Shown in pieces: positions 33,921 to 45,797 of a stretch of 64,000 bases of DNA. A program made the translations under genes and the position numbers. Position 1 is the stretch's first letter. Each line of letters starts with the position of its first letter. The DNA lies in assembly GCA_031835245.1 (NCBI GenBank), contig JAVKOQ010000003.1, forward strand, positions 137,501 through 201,500, read 5' to 3'. This DNA comes from Balamuthia mandrillaris (lineage: Eukaryota > Discosea > Longamoebia > Balamuthiidae). The notes under the pieces were generated by a model that made no database searches, was not told the origin of the DNA, and worked only from the letters and a program-made list of their open reading frames with translations.

Positions 33921-34187
33921 GTGGCAGGGGGAAAAGAATAGCTGGGAAGAGGTCCTCCTGCTGCTGCGGTGGTGGTGGTGGTGGTTTTCTGACCAGGTCC
34001 TCCTGCTCCTGCTGCTGCTGCTTTCGGAGGGTTTCTTCTGTTGTTGTCGTCGTTATTTTTCTTCTCTTTTTTTGTGCCAGTCTTCTTCTGCTGCTGCAGG
34101 TTTCCTGCACCAATGGAGCAGGTGGTGGTCCATCGAGCACAATTCCTCCTCCTCTTCTTCAGGCAGGAACATACCCGCAGCAGCAGA
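33921..34187. promoter_or_regulatory. Shared upstream region, PEX26-like and methyltransferase
   Basis: 267 bp between diverging starts, with CTG/GGT-rich runs (33956-34025). A two-way promoter is inferred from position. Confidence 0.35.
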
Positions 34188-35310
34188 ATGCGTACCACCA
34201 CCGCAGCCGGTACCGCTGCCGCTTTATCGTCATCCTCCGCTTCCGCCGTCGCTGCTCCCCCTCAAACAGATGGTGCAGTCGGGAGGGCGGCGCCATCACC
34301 GCTCTTGCTGCTGCTGAAAGGGAGGCGGTGGTACGTGGAGGACCCCTATCACCCCCAAAACGACCTCACGTTCTTCGGTAGGACCATTGCTTTGCAGGAA
34401 GCGGAAGAAAACCAAGGACAAACCCCAGGAGGGGAGGCCTCCTCCTCTTCCGTATCCCACGCTGCCAAGACGGGCTATCGGCTGTGGGTAGGTTACCCTT
34501 CCTTCTCCTCCTCCCTCCGACTTGGTTAAGGTGGTAATGCCTGAACCGCGGCGACTGACAGCGCTGAGCTACTACTACTACTACCAAAGGACAGTTCCAT
34601 AGCGCTGGCAAAATACTTGGAGCACAGCCAACAAGAATACAAATGGGAAGGGAAGCGAGTGCTGGAGGTGGGCGCTGGTTGCGGCCTTGTCGGCATCGCC
34701 CTTGCCCTTCAAGGTATTTTTTCTCCTTTCCTCTTTTTTCTTTTCCGTTTTATTGTTGCCAACATGATGGTAATGCTTTTGGTTTTACATAGGAGCAAAC
34801 GTGGTGATGACGGACCTTGAGGAGGTACTACCCAACCTGCAACGCAACCTGCAAGCCAACAAACTACTGCACAAAGATGCACTGCAAGCGGAACCCCAAG
34901 TGAGGATAGGATGCCTGCGGTGGGGCCATCCCCTTGATGTTGATGCTATCTGTGCCATTACTTCACAAACGCAGCGTGATACGAAGGAGAAACCACAAGA
35001 AGCTGAAGAAAAAGGGTTTGACTATGTGGTGGCATCAGATGTCATTTGGTTGGATCACTTGGTGGAACCGCTGGTGAAGACATTGGTGATGGTGGCAAAG
35101 AAGGGATGTCCTCAACAGCCCACTGAAATCATTTTGGCACAGGAAACGAGGTCCCTAAGAGTCGAACGAAAGTTTTTCGAGCAAATGGAGGAGGAGGGCT
35201 TCTCCTTGCATCCCGTTGCATGGAATGAGCTGCACCCCGATTTTAGGAACAGGGCCATCACCATCTACCGCATACGCCCGACAGCCTCCTTGCTCCACAA
35301 TAGCAAATAA
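34188..35310 (+). CDS. METTL21-type protein-lysine methyltransferase
   Basis: Three exons (34188-34487, 34590-34713, 34793-35310) join in phase to give 313 aa. The first exon is Ala/Ser-rich and then has RRWYVEDPYHPQNDLTFFGRTI. The SAM-binding core follows: LWDSSIALAKYLE formed across the first junction, VLEVGAGCGLVGIALALQG (motif I), VVMTDLEEVLPNLQRNLQAN, and FDYVVASDVIWLDHLVEPLV, where the usual DxxY motif reads DVIW. The W-D--I-L--YL entry motif is the hallmark of the METTL21/VCP-KMT/EEF1A-KMT group (PF10294), which methylates lysines of chaperones or elongation factors. The target here is unknown. Confidence 0.88.
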
Positions 35311-35369
35311 TATCATCGCCTGACCAATACATTCCCCCCACGCTATCTCACTAGAACGAACACATAGAA

Positions 35370-36029
35370 TTATTTGAACTTTAATGAGAAGGACTTGTGC
35401 GTTGGCTCCGTAAATACATCCACAAGAGGCGTGTTGCCAGCTGCCGTAAGAATCTTTGACAACACAACAATAAGCAAAAAAGCGATAAATTACATGCAAG
35501 TTGGAACAAAGAAAAGAGGGGGTGATGAGGAACAGAGAGGGCGAAGGAACTACATACAGCTAAGTTGACGGGATCCTTATTAGCACTTAACGAAAATATA
35601 GAGGATGACGAAGTGGTTATCCGATTCAAGAACTTGCCGTTACTCTTATGCCACAAATAGAGCTTGTCCTCATTTCCTGCTGATAAAATCTTTCGGGAAA
35701 TGAGCGTTGCTCATCAACCAGATGTGAGACAGCAAACCAACAAACAAACCTTATCTTCATGAAAGAGAACAGCTTGTGGAGCACCAGCCGAAGGCATGAC
35801 CGCCGTTGCCGTCAAGGAAGAGAGATGCCATAGAGAAAGGTAACGAGTGCCGCCGCCACACACCATCCAATTATCAGAAGGATCAAGAGCCATGCAGCTA
35901 ACCCAGCAGTTGGACTTGGCCTTGGGCAGCGACGACGTGTCGGTGGTGACAGCCTGCAGTGCAACTGGATCTAGCATTGCTGTTGACTCCATCGTCCTTG
36001 TATCTTTGTGAAACGAATCGTAAATGGAA

Positions 36030-36062
<33 letters not shown>

Positions 36063-37348
36063 CAAAGTAAAGACTTACCCCAAATACGAACGGTTCCATC
36101 TTCGGAGCCGGTGAGAACTTGACTCTCTTGCTGGCGCGCCACTATACAATGAAGGTAGTCGCTGTGTCCTTGCATTCTACCGATCTGCTTTTGTGTACTG
36201 AGATCGTAGGCATAAGCGTCCTTCTCTCCTGTTGCTGTGTACAATGTTTCCATCTTGACAATAGTGTCGTTCGTAACGGAATGAGGAAGAGGAAAAATAA
36301 TAGATAGAATATAATAGGCTGCACTTTATGGGGACAGCGTACTCGATTGTCAGTGGCCATTCCATTAGTTTCCGTTCTTGTTTTGTTTGTCAACTGGAAT
36401 AAAAGGTGGTTGGTGCTAACATAGTCTTCCACCACCCCTAAGTTTGTTTGTTGAGTGGCAAAAGACTGCTGCTGATGGGAGCCACCTTTGGTGGCAGCAC
36501 CCTCCTCCATAGCCATACCTGCATCGGTACATCCTGGTCAGGCATCATTTGTAGGTTAAACGAAAATCAACACAGCAGTACTTTCAGCAACTTCCTTGGC
36601 CCTTTTGACAATATCCCAACATTTCTGGGCTATGGCGTTCCAGTCCCATGCCCTTATTTCTTGTTCCGCTCCACTATCGTGATGTGAGAGAGAGAGAGGT
36701 GTCGTTAATAGCTGTATTAATGAAGAGAGCAAGAATAACGGGTGGATAGGACAGAGAGAGGAGGGCAGGAGAAATGTTGCACCTTATGAGCAACTGACCA
36801 TGGCCAGAGAAGCTCAACGAATATATGGAGGAGGAGTAATGGTGAGCTTGGAAGGAGTAGGTTGGTGGTGGACAGTGGTTCCTAAACAGCAAAGAGGAAG
36901 AAAATAAAATGAGAATAAAGCGGGAGAAGAGAACTGCAGCAGCAGAATGGGGAAGCCAATACTTGCCTCGACTTGCTCTTGCCAAGTGCGCTCTGCCAAT
37001 AGCCTTCACTCTGATAATGAGGCACAAACATAGAGCACGAGCATGCACACAGAGACAATAAAAATCAGAAGAAGAAGCAGCAGAAGGGGGAGAGAGCAAG
37101 CTACTCACCAAACAACGGTCCAGCAGCCACACGCAGAGTTTACCATAAGAGTTGCCGCACACTAGAAAGTGACCGTCTGGTGAGAATGCGGAGGCGAAGA
37201 CAGTGGTCTCCCGTTCCCTCTGCTTCTTCAGCAACCGTTCTCGGTACGCTGAGGAGAATGAAGCTTCTTCTGCTGCTGCTGCTGCTGCGGTGCTCTCCAT
37301 CTTGCCGTTGCTGTTGCTCCTTTCTCCGTTGAATGTTCGTGTCGTCAT
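35370..37348 (-). CDS. THOC6: THO complex subunit 6 (WD40 protein)
   Basis: About seven exons. WD-type blades appear in order: TVFASAFSPDGHFLVCGNSYGKLCVW, FQAHHYSSSIYSLSFSG, a WDWNAIAQKCWDIVK segment, TLYTATGEKDAYAYDL, QGHSDYLHCIVARQQES, VLTGSEDGTVRIW, CWVSCMALDPSDNWMVCGGG, YLSLWHLSS, and the end GNTPLVDVFTEPTHKSFSLKF. RGHTDYIHC, SDWMVCGGGP-LTLWHL and RVDVFTN-----FSL-F are the corresponding human THOC6 signatures. THOC6 helps TREX couple transcription to mRNA export in the nucleus. The stop is 59 bp from the stop of the methyltransferase. Two introns have GA tracts, which read CT on the coding strand. Confidence 0.87.
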
Positions 37349-37464
37349 CGAAAAATATCATGTCGACGTTTTAGCTTTGCAAAAGGAAAGCTTGAACTAT
37401 TCCACCCAGCGGTAGAAGAAGCAGAAGAAGAAGCAGAAGAAGAAGAAGAACCCCAAGTAAAAGT
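37349..37464. promoter_or_regulatory. Compact two-way promoter, THOC6 and PUB gene
   Basis: Only 116 bp separate the two start codons. The region contains GAAGAA repeats (37421-37450). Both 5' UTRs and core promoters must fit here. Confidence 0.4.
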
Positions 37465-38423
37465 ATGGAGGAGCAGCTAGCGGCTGCTTTCGAAACGTTG
37501 ATAGAGCAGCCGGACGTGGACTTTCATCCGGCCCTCACCACTTTGGTGAAACTGGTGAACAATGTACTGCAGCACCCTGAACCGGACTCCAAGTTCAGAA
37601 AAGTGGCCTTCACCAGCAAGGTCTTTCAGGACAAGGTGTGGAAGGTCAAAGGCGCACCCCAGTTTCTGCAAGCTTTGGGCTGGACCAGGGTAATCCTCTG
37701 CTTTCTTTCGTTGAATTGTTGTTTTTTAAAAAATATATATTGATTATTTTTTTTGTTCTGTTCTGTTCTGTTCTGTTCTGTTCTGTTCTGTTCTGTTCTG
37801 TTCTGTTCTGTTCTGTTCTGTTCTGTTCTGTTCTGTTCTGTTCTGTTCTGTTCTGTTCTGTTCTGTTCTGTTCTGTTCTGTTCTGTTCTGTTCTGTTCTG
37901 TTCTGTTCTGTTCTGTTCTGTTCTGTTCTGTTCTGTTCTGTTCTGTTCTGTTCTGTTCTGTTCTGTTCTGTTCTGTTCTGTTCTGTTCTGTTCTGTTCTG
38001 TTCTGTGGGTGAACTACTGGGCGGATAGGAAGGAGACTTTTTCATATTCCCAGAGAGTGGCAGCATGGAGGCTCTGGAAATAGGGTGGACCTTGCTGCAG
38101 ACAGGAGAGGACCGCCACGCTGAGTACCAACGCCAGCAGCGTGCCAAGCAACGCAAGCAAGAACACGCGGCGGAAGAGGCCAAGAAGAAAGAAATATTGG
38201 CCAAGGTGCAGGCTGACCGCAAGGAAGTAAGCCAAAAAGAATACCATGACTCGGTACATATTTACATGCTCCCACGTACTTGCTTAGCGGCTTTAAGAGA
38301 CACGTCTTAACTTCTTTTATCAACTTTTGTCCTATCATGCAGAAATCTCAGCTGTGTGGTGGTGGAGCTAACATTAGCAACTTTAGGGCTTTGGGGGTTG
38401 ACCTTAACAAAGGTGGTCGCTGA
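37465..38423 (+). CDS. PUB-domain protein
   Basis: Three exons join in phase: 37465 to about 37689, about 38029-38251, and about 38343-38423, giving about 175 aa. The PUB domain fills the first part (ALTTLVKLVNNVLQHPEPDSKFRKVAFTSKVFQDKVW, GAPQFLQALGWTR) and ends in EGDFFIFPESGSMEALEIGWTLLQ. A basic coiled segment follows (EYQRQQRAKQRKQEHAAEEAKKKEIL) and a short tail with FRALGVDLNKGG. PUB domains, as in PNGase, UBXN6 and HOIP, bind the C-terminal tail of the AAA ATPase p97/VCP, so a p97 cofactor role is inferred. Neither UBX nor transglutaminase domains are present. The first intron holds the 50-copy TTCTG repeat. Confidence 0.85.
37756..38005 (+). repeat. Perfect (TTCTG)50 pentanucleotide array
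   Basis: 250 bp of uninterrupted TTCTG, exactly 50 units by count, inside intron 1 of the PUB-domain gene. All frames stay open through it (FCSVL on +, NRTEQ on -), which creates spurious long reading frames. The exons on either side join in phase without it. Confidence 0.97.
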
Positions 38424-38502
38424 GGTTAATGGTTAGTTTGGTTTCCTTTTACAATCGCTCTATCTTCAATTGGCTGAATTCATTGTTATTCTATTGTTAC
38501 AA

Positions 38503-38618
38503 GCGTCGGGAGACACGTTTTGCATAAGGAATGCTAAGATAATAGGAAGGAGTGGCACCATCTCGTTTGTAGATATAGTATTTCTTCCCTTCCTACTCTG
38601 TGCATAGCCTCCCGACGC
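38503..38618. other. Imperfect inverted repeat, candidate structured RNA
   Basis: gcgtcgggag (38503-38512) is the exact reverse complement of ctcccgacgc (38609-38618). Nested inside, aggaagg (38544-38550) pairs with ccttcct (38588-38594). The two helices could stack in one 116-nt hairpin. No known RNA family is recognised, and the 900-bp region has no protein gene. Confidence 0.4.
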
Positions 38619-39355
38619 CCTCATCCCAAGGAGTGATTAGGCAGGATTCCACCGCACATTAGCGTCACCACAAGTGCACCTGCTGTTGCTGCGGAGCAAT
38701 GAAGCATTGCGCATCAACCCCTCCCATGATGGGCTGCGTACTGCTGACTTTATTCCTTTTGTAATCGCTCCCTCCTTTTGGACATTAAAATAAAACCAAG
38801 CTCTCTCACGAGCCCCTTCGGTTCATCTCCAAGTTTGGCTTGAAAGATGGTGAAAAGGTGGCACAAGTGGAGCCCTTGCCCAAAAACAGGCACTTGTCTC
38901 ATGAAGCGGGAGCCCAGCATAAGTATAAGAGCATTCAGTGTTGCAGCCCATTCTTGTCAAGGAGGAGCCGCAAACCAATCCTGCATCGCATCTGTAATTG
39001 TCGTCCTTCCTCTTCTTCTGAAGCGCCGCAAGGTGGCCATAAGTTTCATACAGGACAACGGGGAAATAAGCCGCTCTTACTCCTAACCTGCCCTGCCGGG
39101 CGTACATTCCTCCTCCTCCACCCCTTCTCGGCCATTTGACTGAAAAGAAATGGCGAGGGAAAAAAGGGCAGCAAAAAAGTCCTCCGCTTCCCCGCTACTT
39201 TCAGCGGGGGGAAATTAGTGTCGACAAGGACCACTGTCAAACCCTACCATTGCGCGTTAGTCATTTATGTAGGTGCGCATATTTTCCGAGAAAACGCAAA
39301 AAAAAAAGCCGGTTCCTCTTTGGAAGAAGAAGCGCCAAGAGGAAGGACTGGCCAG
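38619..39355. other. Intergenic region before XPG
   Basis: No open frame here has a family signal. The part close to 39300 probably holds the XPG promoter. Nothing else is seen. Confidence 0.5.
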
Positions 39356-39786
39356 ATGGGAGTTTCCCACTTGTGGGAGCTTCTTGCCCCATCCGGCAAG
39401 TATTGCAGCCTCACTACGCTCAAGAACAAGCGACTGGCTATAGGTACGCTGGTTTCTGTCCCCCCCCCCCTTTTTTTTGGCGCTCAGTAGTTTTTTTTCG
39501 TTTGGATTGTTGGAATCAGATGCGTCGGTATGGATTTCTCAGTTGGTTGCTGGCATGGTTGATGATAGAGGCAACCCCATTCCAAATGCACACCTCAAAG
39601 GTCTATTTACTCGTGTATGGTTCGTTTGACATCATAACCTGTTGTGCAACCAGTTCTTTGCTAACCCTTTGTATTTTTATCACCTGTCTCCACCAGCAAG
39701 TTGCTTTTTTTTGGGATAAAGCCAGTCTTCGTGTTTGATGGCGGCGTACCTGCCCTAAAGCAACGCACAATCGTACCTTCTCCTTT

Positions 39787-39837
<51 letters not shown>

Positions 39838-42435
39838 TCTCATTCATTATTGGCATGAAGGCTGCACGACGGCGGCGTAGAGAGGACGCAGAGAGAAACT
39901 ACCGCAAAACCGCGGAGAAGCTTTTGATGCAGCGGTTAGGATTGGAATTTGTGGAAAAGCAAACAGAGAGAAAACGGCGAGGCAAGCGGAAACGACTGGA
40001 AGAATTGGAGGAAGAGGAAATGTTAGCATTTTCTCAGTTGGAACAGAGTCAAAATGAAGCAGAGAAAGAGAAAGGTACGGAAGAGGAGACAAAAGAAGAG
40101 ATAGAACGGAGAAATGACGAGGTAGAGATTTGGGAGTTAGAGGCACAGCCAGAGTTAGAAGAGACTAGACTTCTTTCTGCCTTGGGGATCGATCCAGAAG
40201 TTTATGCTGCCCTTCCTGAGGTCTGCTATGATTCCTTTTGAATCGTTGCACGTTGCTTATTCGTTCTGGCCTTCGTACCAGGAATTGCAAGAGGAAGTGC
40301 GTCAAAGTGTACATAGCAGACAGGTAGTGTTGGAAATGAGAGAAGAGCAATCCATCTTAACAGGAGAATGGGACGACCCAATCTTGCAACGTCATCGGTT
40401 AAATGCCCAGCTCTTGCAATCCCAGATGAGCATTAAACACAACAACCCTAAAGCAGCCCAAGACTTTTCTCAACAACAGTTGCAAAACCTCGTCAAGAAC
40501 GGTGAGATGTGGCGAAAGATAAAGCAGACCAAAGAGGAAATTAAACACTCGCTTTCTTCTTCCAACTTGTCCAACTCAGAAAATCGAATTGCCTCCGACT
40601 CGACCAGAGAATACATGTTGATATCTGTGGACGAAGAGGCGGAGAAGGAAAAGGAGTTAGACACAGAGGATCACTCGACATCACCTTCCAAAAAGAGACG
40701 AGTAGACAAAGGTAAAGAGAAGATGGATAATTACAGCAGTGCAGAAACGTTTTCCTTTTCACGGTTTTTCGATGAGGAAGGGCAGGGTGAGAGTATAAGT
40801 GGAGGAGGCGTTTTGACAGCAGAAGGGGAGGAGGCAGAACAAGAGGTCCAAGGTGGCGGATTCCTCATCGAGTCATCTGATAACGAGGATGAAGTGGAGG
40901 TTCAGTCTAAGCTTTTGGGAAAAGAGGAGAACCATAGCGAGAGGCGGGACAAAGGCAAGGAGAAAGAGGTAGAACCGGAGAAGGAGAAAGAACAGGAGAA
41001 GGAGGCTATTGTTTTTTATCGTAAACAAACATCATCGGTGAGTGAAGAAGCTTTTCAGTTCCTTGAAGAACCGGTAACTTTTTTCTTCTTACCTTTTCGC
41101 TTTCTCTCTCTCTCTCTCTCCTTTGCTAATCAGCACTGTTTCCAAGGTATTGCCACCAGGACCAAATGTGTCCCCGATAAAGGCAAGAACCTCCATCCTT
41201 GAGCAGCCTCAAAAGGGTAACGAAATTTATGGGGTGGAAGAGCAAGAAGAAAGTGGCATCGATATCACTTTTGATCCCACCAAAGTTACCTCAACCGACA
41301 TTTTCGATTTTTCTCTCTTCGAACAGCCAAACACTAACGGTGAAGAGGAAAAAGGGATACAAAAGGAGAAGAGAAAAGAACAAGATTTCTTATTTGAAGA
41401 TGAGTTATTGGCCATTCAATTACAAGAAGAAGAAGAAGAAGAAGACGAAGAAGACGACGACGAACCGAAAGACCGCCATAGCAGCGATACCCAACTAAAC
41501 AATGCTACGGAACCTGCCCCTTCAAACGCACCCCCGGAAATCGCCACCTCCATCGATACCTCTGTCGATGAAGTACATCGACAGTTAGAAATGGAAGCCA
41601 TTCTTCTCTCTCAAAAAGCCAAGCAACAAGGCAAAGCCATCCAATCCGTCACCAACGAGATGTTGTCCGACTGCCAAGAACTGCTGCAACTATTTGGCAT
41701 TCCTTATGTCATCAGCCCCATGGAAGCCGAAGCTCAGTGCGGCTACCTCAACGCCAACGGGTTGGTTCATGGTGTTGTGACAGAAGACAGCGATATATTC
41801 CTTGTTGGTGGACTCACCGTCTACAAAAAGTTCTTCTCCAGAGAGCACCTGGAGGCCTACTCCTTGGGCGACATCAAGAGAAAGCTGGGTTTGGATCGAC
41901 AAAAGCTCATCGAGCTGGCATTATTGTTGGGAAGCGATTACACAGAAGGAGTCAAAGGAATCGGTCCTGTTCACGCCATGGAAGTCATAAGTACTTTTGA
42001 AAGTTTGGATGCTTTCAAGAAGTGGTGGGAGAGTCCGAACACGGATGATTTCCCTGTTGACGAAAAAGAGGAGGATAGGGAGAATGAGGATAAAAAGGAG
42101 AATGCAAATGGTAGAGTTGGTTTTGATGAACGAGACTACAAACGAGTTAGCATCAAATTGGTTGGTGTATTATTGTTTCCTTACATTCCGCATTTCTCTT
42201 TTGAACGTTCTCACTTTTCTTCACTAATAGCGACAATTGAAGAAGCGAATCAAATTGCGGAAAGATTTTCCCAGTCAAGCAGTTGTAGAAGCTTATCTCC
42301 ATCCGCAAGTGGACGAATCTCTTGAATCGTTTGAGTGGGGCAAACCTGACTTAGATGGCCTTAGAAAATATCCTTTGTTGCTTACGACCTTCCATTTGTC
42401 GTTTCCTTCTCTCTCCATCTCTCTCTCTCTCTCTG

Positions 42436-42492
<57 letters not shown>

Positions 42493-42881
42493 GCTTTCCT
42501 TTCTTTCTCAACATTATTCTTTGCTTTACCTTGACCAATCATCTATTCACATTTGCAGCACACAAAATGGGCTGGAGTGAAGAAAGAGCAGATGAGTTGG
42601 TTATTCCTTTGTTGAAAAAGAGCGTTGAGGAGGCAGAGCAAGAGGCCGAAAAGGAAAGCACAACTACACAGAAAACATTGGATGACTGGTTCCTCCAAAT
42701 CCCCAAAAAGTTGGAATCTGTTCGTGTGCACAACGCCATTCAACATTTGGTTTCCAAAAACAGCAACAAAAATACGGCTGGAACTAAGGCAAAACGAGGA
42801 AGAAAAAGCACAGCCACCACAACTACAGCCAGGAAAAAGGGAAGCGCCACGAAGAAAACACCGAAAGGAACCAAGAAATAG
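39356..42881 (+). CDS. ERCC5: XPG/Rad2 (ERCC5-type) repair nuclease
   Basis: The N-terminal nuclease motif starts at once ([15 protein letters not shown]; exon end near 39443) and continues over exons with [24 protein letters not shown] and [15 protein letters not shown] long charged spacer follows (about 39860-41570; Glu/Lys-rich), and then the internal nuclease region: [39 protein letters not shown] and [22 protein letters not shown]. The Asp and Glu residues of the metal centre (FDGG, EAEAQ, TEDSD, GSDYT) are all visible. The long spacer separates XPG from FEN1 and EXO1. The C-terminus has a possible PCNA-binding QKTLDDWF and a basic tail. It cuts the 3' side of lesions in nucleotide excision repair. 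A CT tract of about 75 bp (42414-42488) sits in a late intron. Confidence 0.94.
42414..42488 (+). repeat. CT microsatellite in an XPG intron
   Basis: Nearly pure CT repeat with two TCTGTCTCTG interruptions, between exons ending near 42370 and starting near 42560; pyrimidine-rich on the coding strand. Confidence 0.9.
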
Positions 42882-42885
42882 AAAA

Positions 42886-45367
42886 ATTCTAAGAAAAACG
42901 AGGGGTCATCAATAAAAAATAGGGCACTTTCCGTGTTGCAGCGCAAGAAAGGAGAAGGAAGCTGTCTGCTCAGGCCTTCACACTGGGTCACTTGCAACAC
43001 AACGACAATCGAAGAGATGATGGACTCCTATACTAGTACGGCTCATGCTTTCCACCAAAAGGCTGAATGGCCCGAGAAAGAAATAGTTGAAGTGAATAGG
43101 TTGGACATCTCCCCCCAACCAAACTCCTGTGTCAAAATCCATCTACAGCCAGACGAAACTACATTAGCAGCTCTGCAACACAACGGTGGGGACATGAACA
43201 AGAAGGAGCGACTGCTGGAGGAGTTTTATGATACAACGTACTTTGACCTCCTAGGCGAAGGCTGCTGGCTTTGCCACTGCATCAACCTGGACACCAACGA
43301 GGAGGCATGGTGCTTGCAAACACTCTCGCGAAAGATAGATGAGTTTACCCTTGCCTATGAACAAGAGGTTGTTGACCTCGAGCAGATTGTTTCGAAACTA
43401 CGTTCCATGTTTTCAGCCTTCCAACTCCCACAACCCACGGAAGACGCGTGGAACCCTGCCTGTTGGTGTTCCAACCGCTTCGCGACTTTCCTGACCTATC
43501 GCTATCACCCATTCTCCTCCGTGTGCTTGGACTACTGTTGGTTCGACATCCAAGGGACAAGCAAGTACTCTGTGGTAACTTGGAGCAACATCCAGGACAC
43601 AGGAATCCGCGAGCTTCTGCAAGGATCCTCATCGACTTGCACCAAGATCGTTGAATACCTCCGCCGCAACGCCTATCCCCTGTACGAGATGATATGTGAG
43701 AAACAGTATGTGTTCAAGGCCAGTGACGAAGCATCCTGCTTAGCTCCACTTGACAGACCACGAGTGGAAGACCTGAAGCAGATCAACCCCTTGTTGTTTG
43801 ACTATGAGGAAAAGAAGCAACTCTACGATGACCGAGCGGCAAAAGCGAAGCAAAGGTACCTCCCTGAATTGCTGAACGATCCTGCAAAGCATGGCAAGTG
43901 GGTCGCTGTCTTTGACAAGGAATGCGAGCCAATGGTGTTTGCTGATACTCATGAGCAAGCTGCTGAAAAAGCAATTGACGAGAAAAAAAAAATCGGAGCG
44001 AACGAGTTCTACCTATTTCGCATTGTTCCTGCAGGACTGCAGGATCTCGACTCGTTCTTGGATGATCAGATTCTCCTACAATGCAGCCTGCAGACCGATA
44101 CTGTGGATAACGCAAGTCAAAGAATCGTGATACCTGTTCTACTTGAACACCCCACCTACGGTCGCAAGAGTTTCCCTTCTGTTATTGTTGATACAGGCAC
44201 ACCCTGCGACCTTGTTATGACACCCTTTTCATATCTCGGGTGGCGCTTCCCCAGTGGATATCCCTCAACTGTTGACCCTGATTCCGTTACGCAATTAATA
44301 CAGGCCAAGTTAGTTGGTTTTGGCTTGGGCAATCCCTCTCGCTCATCTACTTTTCTTCGTGCTCCTGCTAATACAGTACTGAACATCGAAGTAACTGGCA
44401 TCAAAAGGCGCGATCTCTTGGGGCTCCCATTTCTATTGCGTGGCCCTTTCACCTTCTCGACATCTTTTACACGCGATTTGGCCTGATAAAGCCAAGGTCA
44501 AACAAGCTACCGTCCAACAAATCGTGCCCAAAGAGCTTAGGAACGAGATACTTCGTCAGTTCCACGATGTTCCTACGGGTGGGCATTTCGGCCTTACGAA
44601 GATGTACTCCCGCCTCATCACGCAGTACTGGTGGCCTGGAATTCACAAAGATGTGGAACGTTGGGTCAAGGGCTGTGTGGAATGCCAGGAGGCGAAGGCT
44701 CCGCGGAAGAAAGCTGACGGGCCGTTGGGTCACATCATTGCAACGAGCCAGGCGAGTTGGTCTGCATGGATCTGATCGGTGAGTTGCCCTTGACGGCCGA
44801 AGGGTACCGATACGCCTTGGTCACCATCGACGCCTTCACGCGTTGGCCGGACATTCGTCCATTGAAGCCGAAACAGGCAAAAGAAGTGGCAAAGGCCTTA
44901 CTTGAAATCTTCGCGAGCACTGACCTCCCGAAGGAGCTTCTGTCTGATCAAGGAAGAGAGTTCGTTAACAAACTCAACAATGAGCTTTCGACTCTTCTTG
45001 ACATCAAGCATAAATACGCCACAGCAGAGCATCCCCAAGGAAACGGCATGGTTGAACGATACAACCGCACCCTTAAGGAGCAGCTCCGAAAATTCGTGGA
45101 TGGCGGGCAACAAGTCTGGAGTGCGTACCTTCCAATGCTACTTTATTCCTATCGCCACGCGCCGCTGCCAGGACGACGATTTACCCCTTACGAACTTATG
45201 TTTGGGAGGAAGTCTCGGTCTCAACTCTTCCTCCGTCTCCAGCAAGGTGTAACTCTTCCTCCGGCTTGCCATGCCGTTTCTCCGTCTTCTCTTTTTGAGC
45301 GTTGCCGTTTCTCCGTCTTCTCTTTTTACAAAATCCAAGAAAAACGAGGGGTCATCAACAAATAGTG
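42886..45367 (+). mobile_element. Fossil LTR-type retroelement (Ty3-like)
   Basis: Parts seen in order: an unassigned N-terminal (gag-like position) region, a retropepsin-like segment with VIVDTGTPCDLV and DLLGLPFLL near 44180-44450, an H2C2-type integrase zinc finger (HFGLTKMYSRLITQYWWPG, CVECQ), and an integrase core with TIDAFTRWPDI, LLSDQGREFVNK and NGMVERYNRTLKEQL. A repeat of about 35 bp (aagaaaaacgaggggtcatcaa) lies at about 42893-42914 and 45339-45360, near the two ends. The element is broken and incomplete, with at least a few breaks; the coding parts are still well preserved, so it is probably fairly young. It sits between XPG and the SNF2 gene in the same direction. Confidence 0.82.
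45272..45327 (+). repeat. Short tandem duplication near the fossil element's end
   Basis: tgccgtttctccgtcttctc with five further T's occurs at 45272-45296 and again at 45303-45327, a 31-bp period. Confidence 0.9.
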
Positions 45368-45797
45368 GCGTTGATCGAGGGTTCTTCTCGAATTTTTTTT
45401 TTGTCCGTTGGAACTTTCCGTGCAGGCCCCACCCCAAATTAGCAGGCGGCGGCGGCGGCGGAAAGGAGAAGAAAGAGACTTAGACCTCCTTCACACAAAA
45501 AGGTGTGGTGCGTGCGGGGGTGCAAGGGAGAGAAGGAAAAAAAATAAAATAGAAATACCCCCCCAAAAAGGACGTCGACGTAAGTAGTTTTGTTGTTTAT
45601 TTTTTTTCAAACTTTTTTATGTGTTGGTGAGCATTTAAAGAACCTGCTTAGCAGCGCTAAGCAAAAAACAAAGAAGTGGGGGAAAGAAGAAGAAGAGGGG
45701 GTGTTGTGTGTTTTTTTTTCTGTTTGCATGTTTGTTGACTTGTTTTTTTTTTTTTTTTGACCATTTTGCTTGTTCAAAATGACCGCAAAAGTGAAAG

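Noticed and set aside
37756-38005. CRISPR-like regular array
   Set aside because: It is a simple 5-base tandem repeat without spacers, in a eukaryotic intron.
37626-38222. Long minus-strand frame of NRTEQ repeats and plus-strand FCSVL repeats
   Set aside because: Both are translations of the TTCTG array, which never makes a stop codon; the array is intronic.
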